The translations under genes were made by a program, and so were the position numbers. DNA of 64,000 nt, from assembly GCF_002278135.3 (NCBI RefSeq), contig NZ_CP029425.2, positions 2,394,001-2,458,000 of the forward strand, given 5' to 3'. The notes under the pieces were generated by a model. It was not told the DNA's origin and did no database searches. It saw only the letters and a list, made by a program, of their open reading frames with translations. The DNA comes from Bradyrhizobium ottawaense (GTDB taxonomy: Bacteria; Pseudomonadota; Alphaproteobacteria; Rhizobiales; Xanthobacteraceae). Positions 15,783 to 25,122 of this stretch are shown here, one piece after another. How positions within the stretch are numbered: the first letter of the stretch is position 1; each line of letters opens with the position of its first letter.

Positions 15783-16814
15783 ATGACCATCGTGCCCGTG
15801 AACCGTCGCGCGTTCATCAAGTCATCGGCGGCGGTCACCGCCGGCCTCGTGCTCTCCCCCGCCATCATCGGCCGCGCCGAAGCCGCGACGCTCAAGCTGA
15901 AATGCTCCTCCTCGCTGCCGAACGATCCCAAGTTCGCCAACGGCCGCGTCTACTACGACAACCTCGTCAAGAATTTGAAGGGCAACGGGCTCGGCGAGCA
16001 AGTCGAGGTCGCGTTCTTCCCCGACAACCAGCTCGGCCAGGAGATCGACGTCATCAACTCGGTGAAGCTCGGCGTCATTGATCTCATGGTGTCAGGCTCC
16101 TCGATCTCGGCCAATCTGGTGCCGCTGGTCGGCACCTACGATCTCGGCTTTCTGTTCTCCAGCTTCCCGCAGCAGACCAAGGCGTTCGATGCCGGCGCCG
16201 CCAAGCCGATCGAGGACGCCCTGCTCAAGGGCGGCAACATCCGCATCATCGCCTGGGCCTATAATTTCGGCTCGCGCAGCGTATTGGCGAAGAAGCCGGT
16301 GAAAACGCCGGAAGATCTCGCCGGCCTCAAGATCAGGACGCTGCCGAACCCGGTCATCACGGAATGCCTGCGGCTGATGGGCGCCGCCGCGACGCCGCTG
16401 GCCTTCGGCGAAATCTATACGGCCTTGCAGGCCGGCGTGCTTGACGGCCTGGAGCACGATCCGCCGACGATCCTGGCCAGCAAGTTCTTCGAGACGGCGA
16501 AATTCTACGCCCTGACGCAGCACAATTTCTCGCCGCTTGCGATCTACTTCAGCGACATGACCTACAACCGCATGGACCCGAAGCTGCGCGAGGGCTTTCT
16601 CGATGCTGCGAAGAAGGCCGCGGCCGACACGCGTGCCCATGGGCTTGCGGTCGAGAAGGAGGCGCTGGCGGCCTTGACCGAGAAGGGCGTGACGGTTGCC
16701 GAATGCGACCGCGAGGCCTTCAAGAAGCGGGTCGCGCCGCAGACCGAGAACTTCATCAAGGCCCGGCCGGAATCCAAGGCCGTCATCGACATCATCCGCG
16801 CGACGCAAGCCTGA
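15783..16814 (+). CDS. TRAP transporter solute-binding protein (DctP family)
   Basis: The 343-residue periplasmic binding protein has a twin-arginine-like signal (NRRAFIKSSAAVTAG, cleavage near GRAEA). DctP-family landmarks follow: FFPDNQLGQEIDVINSVKLG, then LAGLKIRTLPNPV containing the conserved Arg that salt-bridges a substrate carboxylate, then FGEIYTALQAGVLDGLEH. It delivers an organic acid to the fused membrane subunit encoded next. GGAGAG lies just before the ATG. Its stop overlaps the next start (TGATG). The following dehydrogenase gene suggests a 2-hydroxy or 2-keto acid, but this is inference. Confidence 0.92.
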   Translation: MTIVPVNRRAFIKSSAAVTAGLVLSPAIIGRAEAATLKLKCSSSLPNDPKFANGRVYYDNLVKNLKGNGLGEQVEVAFFPDNQLGQEIDVINSVKLGVIDLMVSGSSISANLVPLVGTYDLGFLFSSFPQQTKAFDAGAAKPIEDALLKGGNIRIIAWAYNFGSRSVLAKKPVKTPEDLAGLKIRTLPNPVITECLRLMGAAATPLAFGEIYTALQAGVLDGLEHDPPTILASKFFETAKFYALTQHNFSPLAIYFSDMTYNRMDPKLREGFLDAAKKAAADTRAHGLAVEKEALAALTEKGVTVAECDREAFKKRVAPQTENFIKARPESKAVIDIIRATQA

Positions 16815-18688
16815 TGGCCAGGTCTGAGATGGTGGTGACGGCCGCCGTGCCCGTTTCGGCCGGCCGCCACGGCAGCATCGCCCTGCTGCTTCAGCTCAGC
16901 GACGCGATCGCGGCCATCCTGCTCGCCGCCGATCTCGTGGTGGTCTGCGTCTCGGTGCTGCTGCGTTTCTTCTTCAACGCGCCGGTCGAATGGTCCGACG
17001 ACGTCGCGCGCGGGCTGATGGTCGGTTCGGCCTTCTTCGGCGCGGCGAGCGCGCTCGCGCGCGGCGAGAATGTCGGCGTGTCGTTCTTCCGCGATCTCCT
17101 GCCGCTGCGCCTGCGCGCGCTGGTCGATGCCGCCGGCGCTCTGCTGGTGGTGCTGATCTCGGGTTACGTCGCCTATAATGCCATCAAGCTGGGCTCATTG
17201 ACTGCAGGCCAGACCACCGGTTCCGGCCTGCCGCTGGAGCTGACGTTCTATCCGATGGGCGTCGGCGCGCTGTTCATGACGGTGTTCGCCATCGACCATC
17301 TCTGCGCGAGGCCGCTTCCCGATATCGTCAGGGGGATCGTTGCGATCATCGTCGTCACCGGGCTCTATCTCGCCTGGGATTATCTGTCGCCGTCCTCGGT
17401 GCCGTCGGCGGGCACCTTGATGCTGATCGGCTTTTTCGTGACGCTGTTCGGCGGATTGCCGATTGGCTTTGCGCTGGCGCTTGCCGCGCTCATCTTCATC
17501 TGGGTCGAGGGCGCGCTGCCCGGCGTCATCTTCGCCCAGCAGATGGCGCGCGGCATCGACAATTTCGTGCTGCTTGCGATCCCGTTCTTCATCCTCGTCG
17601 GCTATCTCATGGAAGCCAACGGCATGTCGGTGCGCCTGATCGAGCTGTTGCAGCGCGGGGTCGGCCGCATGCGCGGCGGACTGAACGTCGTGATGGTGGC
17701 GTCGATGGTGCTGTTCTCGGGCATCTCGGGCTCGAAGATGGCCGATGTCGCCGCGGTCGGCTCGGTGCTGATCCCGGCGGCGCGCCGCTCGAAGCAGAAC
17801 CCCGGCGGCGCAGTGGCGCTGCTGGCGGCGTCCGCGGTGATGGCGGAGACCATCCCGCCCTGTATCAACCTGATCATTCTGGGCTTTGTGGCCAACTTGT
17901 CGATCGGCGGCCTGTTCGTTGCGGGGCTCTTGCCGTCGGCGCTGATGGCGCTGGTGCTGATTGCGGTGTCCATCATCTTCGGCAAGCGGCCGGACAAGGT
18001 CGAGGACGTCGAGCCGCAGATGCCGGTGTCGGGGCTGTGGAGCGGCGCGATCGCCTCGTTCGGCCTGATCTTCATGATCTTCTTCGGCTTCAAGAGCGGC
18101 TTTGCCACCGCGACCGAGATCTCGGCCTTCGCGGTGGCCTATGCGCTCGTCGTCGGCAGCGTGGTGTTCCGCGAGCTCAGCTTCAAATCGGCCGCGCACA
18201 GCTTCGTGCAGGCGGCGACGCGCGCCGGTCTCGTGCTGTTCATCGTCGCCGCCGCGCAGTCGCTCGCGTTCACGCTGACCTTGCAGCAGGTGCCGCATGC
18301 GGTCGGCGATTTCATGCTCGGTTTGTCGAAGACCTCAGGCGTCTGGCTGTTCATCCTGCTCGCGATCGCCGTGCTGATCGTGATGGGCTCGGTGCTGGAG
18401 GGCGCCGCCGCGCTGATCATCTTCGGGCCGCTGCTGTTGCCGGTGGCCGTGCAGCTCGGCGTCGATCCCCTGCATTTCGGCGTCGTGCTGGTCATCGCCA
18501 TGGGCATCGGTTTGTTCGCGCCGCCGCTCGGGCTCGGCCTTTACGGTGCCTGCCTGATCGGCAACGTGCCGATCGAGCAGACGGTGAAGCCGATCATGGG
18601 CTATCTCGGCCTGTTGTTCCTCTGCCTGCTCGTCATCGCCTTCGTGCCATGGCTGTCGACCGCGCTGCCGCGGGCATTCGGTTACTGA
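16814..18688 (+). CDS. TRAP transporter permease, fused small (DctQ) and large (DctM) subunits
   Basis: The 624-residue membrane protein has an N-terminal four-helix DctQ-like part (residues about 25-190), including FFNAPVEWSDDVARG. A linker with two helices joins it to a DctM part (from about 195). The DctM part shows GLPIGFALALAALIF, FILVGYLMEANGM, GGLNVVMVASMVLFSGISGSK and PPLGLGLYGACLIG. This is a Na+-driven secondary transporter that receives solute from the DctP protein. The start overlaps the dctP stop by one base. DctQM fusions are known in the family, so the fusion is natural and not an assembly artefact. Confidence 0.92.
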   Translation: MARSEMVVTAAVPVSAGRHGSIALLLQLSDAIAAILLAADLVVVCVSVLLRFFFNAPVEWSDDVARGLMVGSAFFGAASALARGENVGVSFFRDLLPLRLRALVDAAGALLVVLISGYVAYNAIKLGSLTAGQTTGSGLPLELTFYPMGVGALFMTVFAIDHLCARPLPDIVRGIVAIIVVTGLYLAWDYLSPSSVPSAGTLMLIGFFVTLFGGLPIGFALALAALIFIWVEGALPGVIFAQQMARGIDNFVLLAIPFFILVGYLMEANGMSVRLIELLQRGVGRMRGGLNVVMVASMVLFSGISGSKMADVAAVGSVLIPAARRSKQNPGGAVALLAASAVMAETIPPCINLIILGFVANLSIGGLFVAGLLPSALMALVLIAVSIIFGKRPDKVEDVEPQMPVSGLWSGAIASFGLIFMIFFGFKSGFATATEISAFAVAYALVVGSVVFRELSFKSAAHSFVQAATRAGLVLFIVAAAQSLAFTLTLQQVPHAVGDFMLGLSKTSGVWLFILLAIAVLIVMGSVLEGAAALIIFGPLLLPVAVQLGVDPLHFGVVLVIAMGIGLFAPPLGLGLYGACLIGNVPIEQTVKPIMGYLGLLFLCLLVIAFVPWLSTALPRAFGY

Positions 18689-18699
18689 AGGAGTTTGTC

Positions 18700-19677
18700 G
18701 TGAAGGTTCTGCTCGCTCACACGCCGGAGATGCGGCGCAATTACTATGGGGATCGCAGCCTGAGCGGCCTGCGCGCGGCCGCCGAGGTGATCCTGCACGA
18801 GAGCGACGAAACCCTGGACGCCGCCGGCCTCGTGCGCGCCGCGAAAGATGCCGACATCATCGTCGCCGATCGCATGACCGAAGGGCGCGGCGAGATTTTT
18901 GCGCAGCTGCCGCGTCTGCGGGCCTTCGTCCGCTGTGCCGTCGACATCCGCAACGTTGACGTCGAGGCGGCATCAAAGGCCGGCGTGCTCGTGACCCGGG
19001 CCGGCCCCGGCTTCGTTCAGGCGGTGGCCGAGCTCGCGATCGGCTTCATGGTCGATCTCTCCCGCGGCGTCTCGCGGGCGACGGCGGACTACCAGGCCGG
19101 TCGCAAGCCCGAGGCGCGGATGGGCCGCCAGCTCGCCGGCAGCCGGATCGGCATCATCGGTTACGGCAGCATCGGCCGCTATCTCGCCGAGGTCGCAAAA
19201 GTGCTGCGCATGGAGGTGCTGGTCGCCGATCCCTTCGCAACCGTCAGCGACGCTGGGATCCGGCAGGTCGGTCTCGACGAGCTTCTCGCCGCGTCGGACT
19301 ATGTCGTTTGCCTCGCGATCGCCAACGAGCAGACCGAGAATTTGATCGGGGAGGCGGCGCTGGCGCGCATGCAAAGGCATGCGGTCTTCGTCAATCTCTC
19401 GCGCGGCAATCTCGTCGACGAGGCAGTATTGGCGCGCGCGCTGCTGGAGCATCGCATCGCCGGCGCGGCGATGGACGTCGGCCGCGCGCCTGATCAGATG
19501 CCGACGCCGGAGCTGGCGAAGCTCCCCAACGTCATCGCGACGCCGCACGTCGGTGGGCTGACGCCGCAGGCGATCGAATATCAGTCGCTGGAGACGGTTC
19601 GGCAGGTGGAAGCGATCGTCAAGAGCGAGATCCCGCCGGGCGCGGTCAACGCCGAGCGATGGACGCGGCGGCCCTAG
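18700..19677 (+). CDS. D-2-hydroxyacid dehydrogenase-like NAD-binding protein
   Basis: The 325-residue protein is organised like phosphoglycerate dehydrogenase. The NAD motif GIIGYGSIGR is at about 151-160, the conserved Arg235 is in NLSRGNLVDE, and His283 is in TPHVGG. The catalytic Glu normally found in the DVFxxEP segment is missing: the aligned segment reads DVGRAPDQ. Start is GTG at 18700 with AAGGAG ten bases upstream, 11 bases after the TRAP permease gene, so it is the third gene of that operon. It probably reduces or oxidises the acid imported by the transporter. Its last four bases (CTAG) are shared with the stop of the convergent gene. Confidence 0.85.
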   Translation: MKVLLAHTPEMRRNYYGDRSLSGLRAAAEVILHESDETLDAAGLVRAAKDADIIVADRMTEGRGEIFAQLPRLRAFVRCAVDIRNVDVEAASKAGVLVTRAGPGFVQAVAELAIGFMVDLSRGVSRATADYQAGRKPEARMGRQLAGSRIGIIGYGSIGRYLAEVAKVLRMEVLVADPFATVSDAGIRQVGLDELLAASDYVVCLAIANEQTENLIGEAALARMQRHAVFVNLSRGNLVDEAVLARALLEHRIAGAAMDVGRAPDQMPTPELAKLPNVIATPHVGGLTPQAIEYQSLETVRQVEAIVKSEIPPGAVNAERWTRRP

Positions 19678-20840
19678 AGCCGATCCACCGCCCTAAACGT
19701 TCCGTCCTTCTGGATCACCGTCAAGAACACCTTCGGCGGCGTGTCGATCATGCGCAGGCCGACGGTGACGGCGCTGCCGCCGATGTCGAAGCGGCCGACA
19801 TCGTTGATGGCGCGGAGCAGGTTTGCGCGCGTTGGCTTCGGCCCGGCCTGTTCCAGCGCCGCGGCCGCGAGGCGGCCGGAGAGATAGCCTTCCAGCGACA
19901 CGAAGTCCGGTGTCAGCGTCGGATCGAACGCCTTCTGCGCCGCCTGGTAGTCGGCGACGATCTTGAGCGAGCGATCCCATGGAAACGGTACGACCTGCGA
20001 GACGATGACGCCTTCACCGTCGGGACCGAGCTCCCTGGCCAGCGCATTGGCGCCGACGAAGGAGACGTTGACGAAGGTCGGATGGAAGCCGCTGCGGTGC
20101 GCGAGCTTGATGAACTCCGCGCAGGGACCATAGGTCCCGACCATCACGATCGCCTCGGGTTCGGCGCGCCTGATCACCCGCCAGGCTGCGGTGACCGCGC
20201 GGGTGTTGCGCTCGAACGTGCCTTCGGCGGCAAGCTCGAGGCCGCGCTTGGCGAGCGCGCGCTTGACGCCGACCAGACCGTCGCGGCCGAAGGAATCGTC
20301 CTGGTAGAAGATGCCGATGCGGGTGAAGTGGCGATCCTCCGTGAGGTGCTTGATCCAGGCCTCGGCCTCCGCACCGTAGCTCGCGCGGATGTTGACGACG
20401 TTGGCAAGCTCGAGGTCGCGCAGGAATTCGGCGCCGCTGAACGGACCGATGAAGGGGATGTTCCTGGCGCTGGTGATCGGAATTGTCGCCATCGCGGTTG
20501 GCGTGCCCACCGCGCCGATCAGCGCGAACACCTTGTCGTCCTCGATCAGGTGCAGCGTCTGCGCCACCGAACGATCGGGGTCGTAGCCGTCGTCGCGGCT
20601 GATGAGCTGGAGCTTGCGGCCGTGGACCCCGCCCTTGGCGTTGATCTCGGTGAATGCTGCGACGATGCCTTGCCGCATGCGCTGTCCGAGCGCGGAGGAG
20701 GGGCCTTCCAGCGCGGCGGCCTGGCCGAACAGGATCGCATCCTCGCTGACGCCGGCCTCGTCAGCTCTCGCTGCGAGCATGGTCGCGGCGAGGAGCGCGA
20801 TGGTCAGGACGAGGGATGTCGCTGATCGAAATCGATACAT
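19674..20840 (-). CDS. ABC transporter substrate-binding protein (branched-chain amino-acid LivJ/LivK type)
   Basis: The 388-residue protein has a signal peptide (MYRFRSATSLVLTIALLAAT, cleavage near ARADE). The Leu/Ile/Val-binding fold is shown by LFGQAAALEGPSSALGQRMR, INAKGGVHGRKLQLISRDDG, VFALIGAVGTPTA and GIFYQDDSFGRDGL. Relatives bind amino acids, amides or aromatic acids for HAAT ABC importers. No permease or ATPase genes adjoin it, so it is an orphan here. It converges on the dehydrogenase gene with a 4-base overlap. ATG at 20840 is chosen because the signal peptide begins there. Confidence 0.88.
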   Translation of the reverse strand: MYRFRSATSLVLTIALLAATMLAARADEAGVSEDAILFGQAAALEGPSSALGQRMRQGIVAAFTEINAKGGVHGRKLQLISRDDGYDPDRSVAQTLHLIEDDKVFALIGAVGTPTAMATIPITSARNIPFIGPFSGAEFLRDLELANVVNIRASYGAEAEAWIKHLTEDRHFTRIGIFYQDDSFGRDGLVGVKRALAKRGLELAAEGTFERNTRAVTAAWRVIRRAEPEAIVMVGTYGPCAEFIKLAHRSGFHPTFVNVSFVGANALARELGPDGEGVIVSQVVPFPWDRSLKIVADYQAAQKAFDPTLTPDFVSLEGYLSGRLAAAALEQAGPKPTRANLLRAINDVGRFDIGGSAVTVGLRMIDTPPKVFLTVIQKDGTFRAVDRL

Positions 20841-21130
20841 CGGGGAAGTCTTGCCGAATGATGGGGAGGAGCCTCGCGCAACATATTCCCGCGAGCCTGA
20901 ATAGCTCGCTAACCGGCGGCGTGTCGGCAGCCCGTAGTACTCCGGGCAAAACCGGCAAGTTGTTTCCACAATGCCGGATCATTCGGGCAGTTCATTAACT
21001 AATTCACGCGTTGCGGAATGGTCGGGTTCCGAAATTGTGCAGTTCTTAACCGCGGTCTTGTTCCGATAGCGGCGCCGGCACCTCAACCAGAGGTTCGGTT
21101 CGTCGCGGACAGGGGGACGGCGGCTTCAAG

Positions 21131-23560
21131 ATGGGCGATCGCGATCAGAACGATCAGGATCGGGGGCGTATGACCGGATGGTGGCGTGCCGCGCCGCTGC
21201 TCGGGCTGTATCGCCCTGCGCTCGTCGCGGTCGGCGTCGGTCTTCTGTTTTCGGTCGTGGGCGCGGCCGCCGTGGCGCGGTGGGAGGATCGAGTCAACAG
21301 GATCGAGTTCGAGAACGCGGCCGAAACCGAAGCGATCGTCATGCAAAACGGCATGGGCGAATACATCTCCCGGCTCGTCGCGCTGCGCACGCTGTTCGAA
21401 TCGACCAATGACGAAGTCACCCGCAGCGAGTTCGAGACCTTCAGCGCCCGCCTGTTCGAGCGCCATCCCGGCATGCTGCGCATTGCCTGGCTGCCGCGCG
21501 TCAACCGCAAGGAACGCGCCGAATACGAGACCGCGGCGATCGCGGATGGCGTGTCCGGCTATCGCATCAAGTCGCTCCAGAGCGCGGGCTTTGCGACGGC
21601 GCCGCAGACCGATGAATATTTTCCGGTGTTCTACTCGACCCAGCCGAAGACCTCGCCGGTCTACGGCATGGATTACGCCACCGTTCCGGAGCGCCGCGCG
21701 GTGCTGGAGCGGGCGCGCGACAGCGACAAGGTCGCAGCCATTCGCACCCGCCTGTTCGAGCCGAAGGAGGGGGGCCGGCTGCCGGACGTTCTCGTTGCCA
21801 TTCCCGTCTACGCCAAGGGAACGTCGCGCGAGACGGTTGCGGACCGGCGCCGCAATCTCGCCGGCTTCGTGGTCGGCGTCTTCGACCTGCCGCTGTTGAT
21901 CCAGGCCATTCGCGTCACCACCGGGGCAAGTCCCGCTGTCAGCATGAACGTCTATCCGCCCTTCACGGCGCAGATCGTCAGCCTGGAGCAGATGCTGCCG
22001 GATTATTCCTCGGCGGCCACGGCGCCGCAATCGATGCGGGACGTCGCGCGGGCGCTGCACTGGGCAGGCAGCCTCAAGATCGGCGATACCGACTGGCAGG
22101 TGCGGGCGGTTCCAACCGCCGGCGGTCCGCTGGAGACGACTTACGATCGCGCCGGCGCGGTGCTGATCGTCGGCATGCTGCTGACGCTGTCGCTGTCGAC
22201 CTATCTCATGCTCGCAAGCCGCAATTCGCGGCGGCTGTCGCTGGCGAACCGGCGGGTGCTCGAGCTCGCCCAGACCGACATCCTGACCGGACTGCCGAAC
22301 CGCGCCTTCTTCCTCACCCGGCTCGACGAGATGAACAGCCAGCTGAGCGTAAGGGGCCTGCCGTTCTCGATCCTGATGCTCGACCTCGACCGCTTCAAGA
22401 ACGTCAACGACTCCCTCGGTCACGGTGCCGGCGATGCGCTGCTGCGCCAGGTGGCGCAGCGGCTGAAATCCGCCGTGCGCGCCAACGACGTGCTGGCGCG
22501 GCTCGGCGGCGACGAGTTCGCCATCATCCAGGAAACCGGCGCCGATCAGCGCGCCTGCTCGACCGAGCTGGCGGCGCGGATCGCCAAGCTCTTGACCGAA
22601 CCGTTCCTGCTGCCCGGTCACCGCGTCGAGATCGGCACCAGCATCGGCATCGCCATCGCGCCGGATCACGGCAGCGATCAGGAGCAGCTGCTGAAGAAGG
22701 CGGACCTTGCGCTCTACCGTTCGAAATCGGCAGGCCGCAACTGCTTCACCATCTATGACGAGGCGATGTCAGCGGAGCTGGAGGCGCGCAACACGCTGGA
22801 GGGGGATCTGCGCGATGCCATCGCGCGGTGCCAGCTGGAAGTGCATTACCAGCCGTTCGTCGACGCGCTCAGCGGCGCGCGGCGCGGCTTCGAGGCGCTG
22901 GTGCGCTGGCGGCATCCGACACGCGGATTGATTCCGCCGGACCAGTTCATTTCGCTTGCGGAGGAGACCGGGCTGATCGTGCCGCTCGGCGAGTTCGTGC
23001 TGCGGCGTGCTTGCGCGGATGCGGCCGGCTGGCCGTCCGGCCTCGCGGTCGCCGTCAATTTGTCGCCGATCCAGTTCAAGGAAGCCCGGCTGTTCGAGGT
23101 GATCTGTGCGGCGCTCGCCGATTCCGGCCTGCAACCCCAGCGGCTGGAGATCGAGATCACGGAATCCGTGCTGCTGGAGCGCGGCGGCGAGAACCACGCC
23201 TTCATGCAGCGGCTGAAGCAGCTCGGCGTCGAGCTCGCGCTCGACGATTTCGGCACCGGCTATTCCTCGCTCAGCTATCTGACGGCGTTCCCGTTCGACA
23301 AGATCAAGATCGACAAGTCGTTCATCCGCAACCTCACCCAGCAGCCGCGCAGCTCCGCCATCATTTCCTCGATCGTGACGCTGGCGCGTGGGCTGGACAT
23401 GTCGGTCACCGCCGAGGGCGTCGAGACCCGCGAGGAGTACGAGCGGCTGAAGGCGCTCGGCGTCAATTTCGCGCAAGGCTATCTGTTCGGCCGCCCGCAG
23501 CCGATCGAGCGGATCCTGTTCGACGCGCCGGCCAAACCCTCACGGCGGGACGCCGCCTGA
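21131..23560 (+). CDS. CHASE-GGDEF-EAL cyclic-di-GMP signalling protein
   Basis: The 809-residue membrane protein has a first membrane helix at about 27-50 and a periplasmic CHASE sensor domain at about 70-300 (typical FERHPGMLRIAWLPRV). A second helix lies at about 340-362. The GGDEF domain has an intact RLGGDEFAII (about 456) and DLDRFKNVNDSLGH. The EAL domain has FEALVRWRHPTRG (about 586), the Mg-binding ITES and DDFGTGYSSLSYL. It can in principle both make and degrade cyclic-di-GMP in response to an extracellular ligand. A second ATG at 21170 would omit 13 residues. It is monocistronic. Confidence 0.92.
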   Translation: MGDRDQNDQDRGRMTGWWRAAPLLGLYRPALVAVGVGLLFSVVGAAAVARWEDRVNRIEFENAAETEAIVMQNGMGEYISRLVALRTLFESTNDEVTRSEFETFSARLFERHPGMLRIAWLPRVNRKERAEYETAAIADGVSGYRIKSLQSAGFATAPQTDEYFPVFYSTQPKTSPVYGMDYATVPERRAVLERARDSDKVAAIRTRLFEPKEGGRLPDVLVAIPVYAKGTSRETVADRRRNLAGFVVGVFDLPLLIQAIRVTTGASPAVSMNVYPPFTAQIVSLEQMLPDYSSAATAPQSMRDVARALHWAGSLKIGDTDWQVRAVPTAGGPLETTYDRAGAVLIVGMLLTLSLSTYLMLASRNSRRLSLANRRVLELAQTDILTGLPNRAFFLTRLDEMNSQLSVRGLPFSILMLDLDRFKNVNDSLGHGAGDALLRQVAQRLKSAVRANDVLARLGGDEFAIIQETGADQRACSTELAARIAKLLTEPFLLPGHRVEIGTSIGIAIAPDHGSDQEQLLKKADLALYRSKSAGRNCFTIYDEAMSAELEARNTLEGDLRDAIARCQLEVHYQPFVDALSGARRGFEALVRWRHPTRGLIPPDQFISLAEETGLIVPLGEFVLRRACADAAGWPSGLAVAVNLSPIQFKEARLFEVICAALADSGLQPQRLEIEITESVLLERGGENHAFMQRLKQLGVELALDDFGTGYSSLSYLTAFPFDKIKIDKSFIRNLTQQPRSSAIISSIVTLARGLDMSVTAEGVETREEYERLKALGVNFAQGYLFGRPQPIERILFDAPAKPSRRDAA

Positions 23561-23647
23561 GATCGCCCTGAAGCATCTCGCCCGACGGGCATGCGCGGAA
23601 TTCGCTTGACCCGGGCACCCCCGGATGGTCGGTAGGACCGTCCAGGG

Positions 23648-24964
23648 ATGAAACACACAAATATGCGGCTTCCGTTCTTCTACGGCTGGGTCGTGGTCGC
23701 CGTGACCTTCGTCACCATGGCCATTGGCGTCAACGCGCGCACCGCCTTTTCACTGTTCTTTCCTCCCATCGTCTCCGAATTCGGCTGGGAGCGCGGCGTC
23801 ACCGCGGGCGCCTTCTCCTTCGGCTTCGTGGTGTCGGGCGTGGTCAGCCCTCTGATCGGCCGCCTGATGGACCGCGCCGGCCCGCGCGCGGTGATGGAGC
23901 TCGGCGTCGTGCTGATGGGCGGTGGGCTGCTGCTTGCGCCGCTCACCAGCGCGCCCTGGCATCTCTATGTCACCATCGGCGTCATGGTCGGCGCCGGCTC
24001 GGTGTGTCTCGGCTATTCCGGCCAGTCGCTGTTCCTGCCGAACTGGTTCATCCGCAAGCGCGGCTTCGCCATCGGCATCGCTTTCGCCGGCGTCGGCATC
24101 GGCTCGGTGACGTTGCTGCCCTGGGTGCAGCACATGATCGAGCAGACCGGCTGGCGCACCGCCTGCACCGCGATGGGCCTGCTCATCCTGGTCGTGCTGG
24201 CGCCGGTCAATCTGCTGCTGCACAAGCGCCCGCAGGACATCGGCCTCGAGCCGGACGGCGATGCCGTCTCGGCCGCGGGCGCGGCCGAACCGATCTCCAA
24301 CGTCGTCGATCCCGTCTGGGTCGGGACCGACTGGACGCTGAAACGCGCGGTGGCGACCGCGCGATTCTGGTGGATCGCGCTCGGCTATTTCTGCGGCCTG
24401 TACATCTGGTACGCGGTGCAGGTGCACCAGACCAAATTCCTGCTCGACATCGGCTTCAGTCCCGGTGTCGCGGTGTGGGCGCTCGGGATCGTCAGCCTGC
24501 TCGGCATTCCCGGCCAGATCCTGCTCGGCCATGTCTCCGACCGGATCGGACGGGAATGGGTGTGGGCGATCAGTTGCGCGGGCTTTGTGATCTGCTTTGC
24601 GGCGCTCATGGCGTTGAAGTTCCAGCCGTCGCTATGGCTGGTCTACGTGATGGTGTTCACGCAAGGCGCGCTCGGCTACGGCCTCACCTCGATCATGGGC
24701 GCCGTGGTGTTCGAGATTTTCCAGGGCAAGCACCAGGGCAGCATCTTCGGCACGATCATGCTGGCGGCGCTGGCGGGCGGTGCGGCCGGACCGTGGGTGA
24801 CCGGTTTCCTCTACGATCGCACCGGTGACTACACGCTCGCCTTCGCCATCGCGATGATCGTGAGCGCCTTGTCGGCACTCTCGATCTGGCAGGCCGCGCC
24901 GCGGAAGGTGCGGGCCGTCGCCGGCCGGCTGCACAAGCTCCAGGCAGGAACGGGCGCGGATTAG
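23648..24964 (+). CDS. MFS transporter (oxalate/formate or monocarboxylate antiporter-like)
   Basis: The 438-residue protein has twelve predicted membrane helices. It carries the MFS loop 2-3 motif GRLMDRAGPR and a second-half relative GHVSDRIGRE. The opening FYGWVVVAVTFVTMAIG is common in oxalate/formate antiporter-like and monocarboxylate porters. An internal ATG at residue 6 is an alternative start. It stands alone, 88 bases after the GGDEF-EAL gene, so its substrate is unknown. Anion or organic-acid exchange across the inner membrane is the likely role. Confidence 0.88.
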   Translation: MKHTNMRLPFFYGWVVVAVTFVTMAIGVNARTAFSLFFPPIVSEFGWERGVTAGAFSFGFVVSGVVSPLIGRLMDRAGPRAVMELGVVLMGGGLLLAPLTSAPWHLYVTIGVMVGAGSVCLGYSGQSLFLPNWFIRKRGFAIGIAFAGVGIGSVTLLPWVQHMIEQTGWRTACTAMGLLILVVLAPVNLLLHKRPQDIGLEPDGDAVSAAGAAEPISNVVDPVWVGTDWTLKRAVATARFWWIALGYFCGLYIWYAVQVHQTKFLLDIGFSPGVAVWALGIVSLLGIPGQILLGHVSDRIGREWVWAISCAGFVICFAALMALKFQPSLWLVYVMVFTQGALGYGLTSIMGAVVFEIFQGKHQGSIFGTIMLAALAGGAAGPWVTGFLYDRTGDYTLAFAIAMIVSALSALSIWQAAPRKVRAVAGRLHKLQAGTGAD

Positions 24965-25122
24965 GTTCCGCACGCATCAACATACCGTCGTGGTTTTCGC
25001 CGATCGTTAAGCATGCCGCGTCTTGATCCCGAGGCGATAGGGCGGCAAAAACGTCTTGGACACCATCGGAGCGTTAGCGTCTGAGCGATTGCCGCATTTT
25101 CCCGCTATCGCCGGGTCAAACG

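Noticed and set aside
15412..15940. Short frames between metacaspase and TRAP genes
   Set aside because: Both strands are open, with no ribosome site or recognisable motif; they look like high-GC chance frames.
17195..18298. 367-codon minus-strand open frame
   Set aside because: Opposite the TRAP permease; extremely Arg/His/Gln/Asp-rich without motifs.
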